64,000 nt of DNA from contig NZ_JXTE01000026.1 of assembly GCF_000972385.1 (NCBI RefSeq), forward strand, positions 1-64,000, in the 5' to 3' direction. Each line of letters begins with the position of its first letter. Position 1 is the stretch's first letter. The translations under genes were made by a program, and so were the position numbers. Positions 60,672-64,000 of the stretch are shown piece by piece. A model generated the notes under the pieces. It saw only the letters and a program-made list of their open reading frames with translations, searched no databases and was not told the origin of the DNA. The DNA comes from Streptomyces sp. WM6386. GTDB lineage: Bacteria; Actinomycetota; Actinomycetes; Streptomycetales; Streptomycetaceae.

Positions 60672-61853
60672 ATGACCGTACGGACGACTCTCGTGGCGGC
60701 GACGGCCGTGGCGCTGTCACTGGCCCTGACGGGCCCCGCGTTCGCGGCGGCACCCGCCAGAGGTGACCACGAGGCGACCCTCCCCCAGTCTCGGCTTCGC
60801 TCGACCGGGGGGACCCCCATGGCGATCGAGGCCGCGGTGAAGGACGGTGTGCCCGGGGTGACGGCGACGGCGAGGACCGGACACGGCGTCTGGTCCACGA
60901 CCGCCGGTGTGGGCAACCTCCGGACGGAGCAGCCGCGTTCGGTCCACGACCGCTTCCGCGTCGGAAGCATCACCAAGACCTTCGTGTCGACGGTGCTGCT
61001 GCAACTGGAGGCGGAGGGCCGGCTGTCGCTGGACGACAAGGTGGCGAAGTGGCTGCCGGGCACGGTTCGGGGCAACGGCCACGACGGCCGCCGGATCACC
61101 CTGCGCCGGCTCCTCAGCCACACCAGCGGCATCTTCAACTACACCGCCGACGACGACTTCGGCAGGACGTACTTCCTCAAGGACGGCTTCTTCGAGCATC
61201 GCTACGACACGAAGGCGCCGGCGGACCTGGTGGCCATCGCGATGACCCACAAGCCGGACTTCGCGCCGGGCACGTCCTGGAACTACTCCAACACCAACTA
61301 CGTCCTGGCGGGCATGGTGATCGAGAAGGTCACGGGCAGGCCGTACGGGGACGAGGTCCGCCGACGGATCGTGGAGCCCCTGTCCCTGGACGCCACCTCC
61401 GTCCCCGGCACCCGGGTCACCGTCCCGCGGCCCAGCAGCCGCGCCTACTCCAAGCTCGCCGAGACGGCGACCGGACCGACGTACGACGTCACCGAGCTGA
61501 ACCCCTCGCTGGCCGCGGCGGCGGGCGAGATGATCTCGGACTCCTCGGACCTGAACCGCTTCTACTCGGCCCTGCTGGAGGGCCGGCTGCTCCCGCCCGA
61601 GCAGCTCAAGGAGATGAAGACCACGGTGACGGCCGGGGAATTCCCGGACGCCGGCTACGGCCTCGGCCTCATCGACCGCAAGCTGTCGTGCGGCGTCCAT
61701 GTCTGGGGCCACGACGGCGGCATCCACGGCTCGAACTCGGTGGCGGTGACCACGAAGGACGGCCGCCACTCGCTCGCCCTCAACTTCAACGGGGACTGGT
61801 CGGGGGACACCGATGCCGTGATCGAGGCGGAGTTCTGCGGCAAGGAGAGCTGA
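60672..61853 (+). CDS. Secreted serine hydrolase (beta-lactamase/D-alanyl-D-alanine carboxypeptidase fold)
   Basis: 393 residues. Sec signal (about 1-26, VAATAVALSLALTGPAFAAAP). Catalytic SxxK is SITK near residue 99 (RVGSITKTF), the second motif is YSN (WNYSNTNYVL), and HDGGIHG stands in for KTG. It is a class C beta-lactamase/penicillin-binding-like hydrolase that probably trims cell-wall peptides. Residues about 37-50 (LPQSRLRSTGGTPM) come from an in-frame copy of the 40-bp Streptomyces repeat also found in pepN. Start ATG 60672 has AAAGGGGAG upstream. Confidence 0.9.
   Translation: MTVRTTLVAATAVALSLALTGPAFAAAPARGDHEATLPQSRLRSTGGTPMAIEAAVKDGVPGVTATARTGHGVWSTTAGVGNLRTEQPRSVHDRFRVGSITKTFVSTVLLQLEAEGRLSLDDKVAKWLPGTVRGNGHDGRRITLRRLLSHTSGIFNYTADDDFGRTYFLKDGFFEHRYDTKAPADLVAIAMTHKPDFAPGTSWNYSNTNYVLAGMVIEKVTGRPYGDEVRRRIVEPLSLDATSVPGTRVTVPRPSSRAYSKLAETATGPTYDVTELNPSLAAAAGEMISDSSDLNRFYSALLEGRLLPPEQLKEMKTTVTAGEFPDAGYGLGLIDRKLSCGVHVWGHDGGIHGSNSVAVTTKDGRHSLALNFNGDWSGDTDAVIEAEFCGKES
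60780..60819. repeat. In-frame palindromic repeat inside the serine hydrolase gene
   Basis: 40-bp element 33/40 identical to 46931-46970, in the same orientation on the plus strand. It encodes an exposed linker between signal peptide and catalytic domain. Confidence 0.75.
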
Positions 61854-61928
61854 GGCTCCGGGCCCTGGCTTTGCCGGGTCTTTCATTGACAAGGGTTCAA
61901 TGGAAAGTCGAAGATCCGCTCGACATTC

Positions 61929-62429
61929 ATGGGATTTTCGAGGCGGCATATTGTGGCGTCGGGTCTGACCGGTCGGGTTGCCCGGCGGTCGCAGCGGTTC
62001 TTGGAGCCCGGTGAGCAGGTCGGGCGCGTCGTGCTGGCGCAGGGTGGGCTCAATCCCTGGTTGCAGAACGCCTTCTTCCTGAGTGGGCTCATCGGGGCGC
62101 GCTTCGCCGCCGCCTCGTGGGGCGGGCCGGGTGTTTTCGATCTGCTCTGGACCCTTCTGGGGGCGCTGGCCGGAGCCGTTCTCGCCACCGCGTTCATCAG
62201 CCGCCGTGTGGTGCTGATGACCGACCGGGGTGTCGTCGTGCTGGAGTACGGGCGGTTCGGGAGCGTGCAGCCGACACGCGTGCTCGCGCGGTTGCCGGCG
62301 GGGACGGGACTGGGCCCGCTGTCCGGGCTGTGGGCGCGGACCGAGCTGGCCGGTGAACGGCTGTGGATCCACCGGAGATGGCACCGGAACGCCGTTGTGC
62401 CGAGGGCGCCGCACGCCGGTGGGCGGTAG
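61929..62429 (+). CDS. Putative membrane protein
   Basis: 166 residues from ATG 61929. There are two hydrophobic segments (LQNAFFLSGLIGARFAAA near 46-63 and FDLLWTLLGALAGAVLATAFI near 69-90), then a basic loop and a C-terminal beta-rich region (RRVVLMTDRGVVVLEYGRFGSVQPTRVLARLP) that looks like a PH-like membrane-associated domain. The function is unknown. There is no ribosome site. The 75-bp leader holds TTGACA at 61886-61891 and is AT-rich. Confidence 0.65.
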   Translation: MGFSRRHIVASGLTGRVARRSQRFLEPGEQVGRVVLAQGGLNPWLQNAFFLSGLIGARFAAASWGGPGVFDLLWTLLGALAGAVLATAFISRRVVLMTDRGVVVLEYGRFGSVQPTRVLARLPAGTGLGPLSGLWARTELAGERLWIHRRWHRNAVVPRAPHAGGR

Positions 62430-62443
62430 GCGGTCGCATGCGT

Positions 62444-62486
62444 GAGGAGGGGCCGCCGATCCCCCTCCGATCGGCGGCCCCTCCTC
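62444..62486. terminator. Perfect 18-bp-stem terminator between convergent genes
   Basis: 62444-62461 is exactly complementary to 62469-62486, with a seven-base loop. It ends both the membrane-protein gene and the AbiEi/DUF559-like gene. Confidence 0.9.
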
Positions 62487-62515
62487 CCCCCTCCTGATCC
62501 CGCCCCGGTCCGTCA

Positions 62516-63562
62516 CTACCGGGGCAGCACCACGACATACGCCGCCGGATCGCGGTCGCCCGACGCCATGAGCGCCGTGCGGACCACCGCCGCCTGCTGT
62601 TCCGCCGCCTCACGGAGCTTCTTCGGGGTGATGTGGACGACCGTGATGCCGAGCCGCTCCAGGTGCTCGCGCTTGCGGGCGTACTCGGACCACAGGGCGT
62701 CCTCGTCCTGACGGGGGGCCCGGGTGTCCAGTTCCACGGCCACCGCCTGTTCCGGCCAGTACGCGTCCAGGCCGCCCAGGTGGGGGCCGCCGGGAAGGCG
62801 GAGGTCGACGTTCCACACCGGGTCCGGCAGGCCGTGCTCGCGGACCATGCGGTACAGGCGGTCCTCCGCGATCGCCCTGCCCTCCGCGAGCAGGGAGTCC
62901 ACCGCGTCCACCACATGCGGGCGGCTCAGCAGCTTCGCGTCGTTCAACTCACGGACCACCGCCGCCGGTTCGCAGTGACCGCCCCGGACCGCTTCCGTGA
63001 GCAGACGGCGTACCACTCCCGCGTCCGACAGTTCCGCCACCGCGTCGGCCAGGGCGCGCGGCACCGGCGCCACCGGGAGGCCCGTGACCTGGTGCGGGGC
63101 CGGCATGGACGTCGTACGGACGATGCGGGCGCAGCCCGTCGAGCGCAGCCGGCGCAGGCGCGGGACCAGGACGTCCAGCTTGTCCAGCGACATCAGCGGG
63201 GGCGCCGACGTGAAGCCGTGCAGCGTCAGGGCCGCCAGGCCGGTCAGCATCGCTTCCGCGTACGTCGGGGCGTGCGGCTGCTCGGCTCCGGGCTGGGCCG
63301 GGACCCCCGCCGGGCGCTCCTTCGCCGTGTACATCAGGACCGCGTGCAGGCGCTCCTCGCTGGTCGGCGGGCCCGGGTGGAGCAGGATCACGCCCGGGAG
63401 GAGCTGCTGCCAGGGGCCGCCGGGGCGGCACTGCTCGTTCGTCTCGGTCGATGAGACGCCGTGCGACCTCAGCTGCGCGGTCGTCATCACCCGGCGGTGC
63501 ACCTCCGAGAGGTGGCGGACCGGGCGGGGGGAGAGCGGGGGGACCGGGGTGTTGTGGTTCAT
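62516..63562 (-). CDS. AbiEi/DUF559-like protein (winged helix plus endonuclease-like domain)
   Basis: 348 residues from ATG 63560-63562. The N-terminus has an AbiEi-style winged helix (RPVRHLSEVHRRVMTTAQLRSHGVSSTE) and transcription-factor-like middle. The C-terminal part (about 240-348) fits a Vsr/DUF559 restriction-endonuclease fold: LPDPVWNVDLRLPGGPHLGGLDAYWPEQAVAVELDT, followed by RKREHLERLGITVVHITPKKL (D...ExD/K pattern). In actinobacteria such proteins are common and uncharacterised. No AbiEii toxin gene adjoins, so it is not a classic abiE pair. It lies alone between two terminators. Confidence 0.75.
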   Translation of the reverse strand: MNHNTPVPPLSPRPVRHLSEVHRRVMTTAQLRSHGVSSTETNEQCRPGGPWQQLLPGVILLHPGPPTSEERLHAVLMYTAKERPAGVPAQPGAEQPHAPTYAEAMLTGLAALTLHGFTSAPPLMSLDKLDVLVPRLRRLRSTGCARIVRTTSMPAPHQVTGLPVAPVPRALADAVAELSDAGVVRRLLTEAVRGGHCEPAAVVRELNDAKLLSRPHVVDAVDSLLAEGRAIAEDRLYRMVREHGLPDPVWNVDLRLPGGPHLGGLDAYWPEQAVAVELDTRAPRQDEDALWSEYARKREHLERLGITVVHITPKKLREAAEQQAAVVRTALMASGDRDPAAYVVVLPR

Positions 63563-63676
63563 GCAGCGGGGATTCCCGCCGTTGATCTGATTCCTAACCC
63601 CTGTTACGTGCCTGTCGACGAATACGGACAAGGCGGTACTAAAGGACGGGTGTTCGGATGCCGAGTAGGCAACGAA

Positions 63677-63709
63677 AACCCCTGGTCCGAATGGGTTGGA
63701 CCAGGGGTT
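63677..63709 (-). terminator. Terminator downstream of the right-edge aminopeptidase gene
   Basis: AACCCCTGGTCC (63677-63688) and GGACCAGGGGTT (63698-63709) form a perfect 12-bp stem. On the minus strand it is followed by TTTTCG, as expected for an intrinsic terminator. Confidence 0.8.
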
Positions 63710-63760
63710 ACGGCCGTTATTGCCTGAATTTCGTAACGGCTACCAAGAGCCCAAGCTCAG

Positions 63761-63826
63761 GGCAGAGATCGGTAGAGATCGGCAGAGATCGGCAGAGATC
63801 GGTGGAGACCGGCGGAGATCGGCGGG
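63761..63826. repeat. 10-bp tandem repeat
   Basis: Six units of GGCAGAGATC or close variants (GGTAGAGATC, GGTGGAGACC, GGCGGAGATC) with a partial seventh. It lies directly after the stop codon of the right-edge aminopeptidase gene, between gene and terminator. Confidence 0.85.
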
Positions 63827-64000
63827 TCAGCCCGCCGTCGCGTCGCACTCCTGTCCGCGCAACGCCCTTGCCAGGTCGTCCCTCGCCTCCAGCACCAGAC
63901 GGCGAAGGGCCGGGGCGGCTTCCTCGTGCTCCGCCAGCCACGCGTCCGTCGCCTCCACCGTCGCCTGCGACTGCTGCAGCGACGGGAACAGGCCGCCGAC
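63827..64000 (-). CDS. Aminopeptidase N paralogue, C-terminus only
   Basis: The last 57 codons of a gene that continues past the right edge. The visible end (GLFPSLQQSQATVEATDAWLAEHEEAAPALRRLVLEARDDLARALR) aligns closely with the end of PepN at 44511 (GLYPTIQVSQETLDKTDAWLA...LRRLVSESRAGVERALK). It should be a second M1 aminopeptidase. The catalytic part is outside the window. Confidence 0.85.
   Translation of the reverse strand, partial: VGGLFPSLQQSQATVEATDAWLAEHEEAAPALRRLVLEARDDLARALRGQECDATAG

Noticed and set aside
62516..63562. A type IV toxin-antitoxin pair
   Set aside because: Only the AbiEi-like half is present; no nucleotidyltransferase toxin gene adjoins and terminators flank the gene.
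63677..63709. A tRNA-like stem (GGTCC...GGACC)
   Set aside because: It is a single hairpin with a T-run on the minus strand, so a terminator; no cloverleaf can be drawn.
63717..63941. A 74-codon minus-strand frame across the 10-bp repeats
   Set aside because: It overlaps the real end of the aminopeptidase gene in another frame and its STDLC repeats merely translate the tandem repeat.

Overview
The window is high-GC actinobacterial DNA, almost certainly from a Streptomyces chromosome. Supporting signs are strong third-position GC bias, GTG starts, ATGA/GTGA translational overlaps, a chitosan-oligosaccharide (csn) operon, a GlnX/GlnH/PknG signalling operon, Tat/Sec-exported hydrolases and PadR/TetR/MarR/ROK regulators. 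I see no tRNA, rRNA or CRISPR array. Both ends cut genes: a zinc-ribbon/proline-rich protein at base 1 and a second PepN-type aminopeptidase at base 64000.

Layout. 1-9.5 kb (minus strand): a signalling operon reading glnX - glnH - coiled-coil protein - PknG-like kinase - PP2C phosphatase - VWA protein - zinc-ribbon protein. 9.7-16.5 kb (minus): csnR-E-F-G-H-K, a ROK repressor, sugar ABC transporter, GH4 glycosidase and sugar kinase, with a perfect 15-bp operator in front. 16.6-23.8 kb: a secreted protein, a lipoprotein/membrane-protein pair, an MscS channel, an HNH endonuclease, and a PadR-regulated ABC exporter.

24.4-35.5 kb (plus): a biosynthetic gene cluster, and the most unusual part of the window. 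It holds an indigoidine-synthetase-type NRPS (A with inserted oxidase, PCP, TE; glutamine code) that ends in an extra tautomerase domain. A serine acetyltransferase, an ATP-grasp ligase fused to a cysteine-synthase-type PLP enzyme, two more ATP-grasp ligases and an MFS exporter follow. The indA/indB genes I expect beside indigoidine synthetases are absent. The gene content suggests that glutamine is oxidised and cyclised, O-acetylserine is turned into a beta-substituted alanine, and ligases join the pieces by amide bonds. I do not recognise this cluster.

35.6-49 kb: a small repeat-containing peptide gene coupled to malQ; a TetR/flavin monooxygenase pair and a MarR/EamA pair, each with clear operator repeats; a second EamA transporter with a LysR regulator; pepN; a DUF1203 gene with a duplicated 5' end; and asd. 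49-51.2 kb is a small mobile island with a gene fragment, an intact TnpB gene facing a ribbon-helix-helix gene, and a 181-bp hairpin MITE just upstream of a sigma-factor gene. 51.2-64 kb: sigma factor and partner membrane protein, a large secreted subtilisin, CGNR, VOC, PNPOx-like and NUDIX proteins, an exported metallophosphoesterase, a serine hydrolase, a membrane protein, an AbiEi/DUF559-like protein, and the end of the second aminopeptidase gene. Several short Streptomyces-type repeats are scattered through the window, two of them inserted in frame inside genes.
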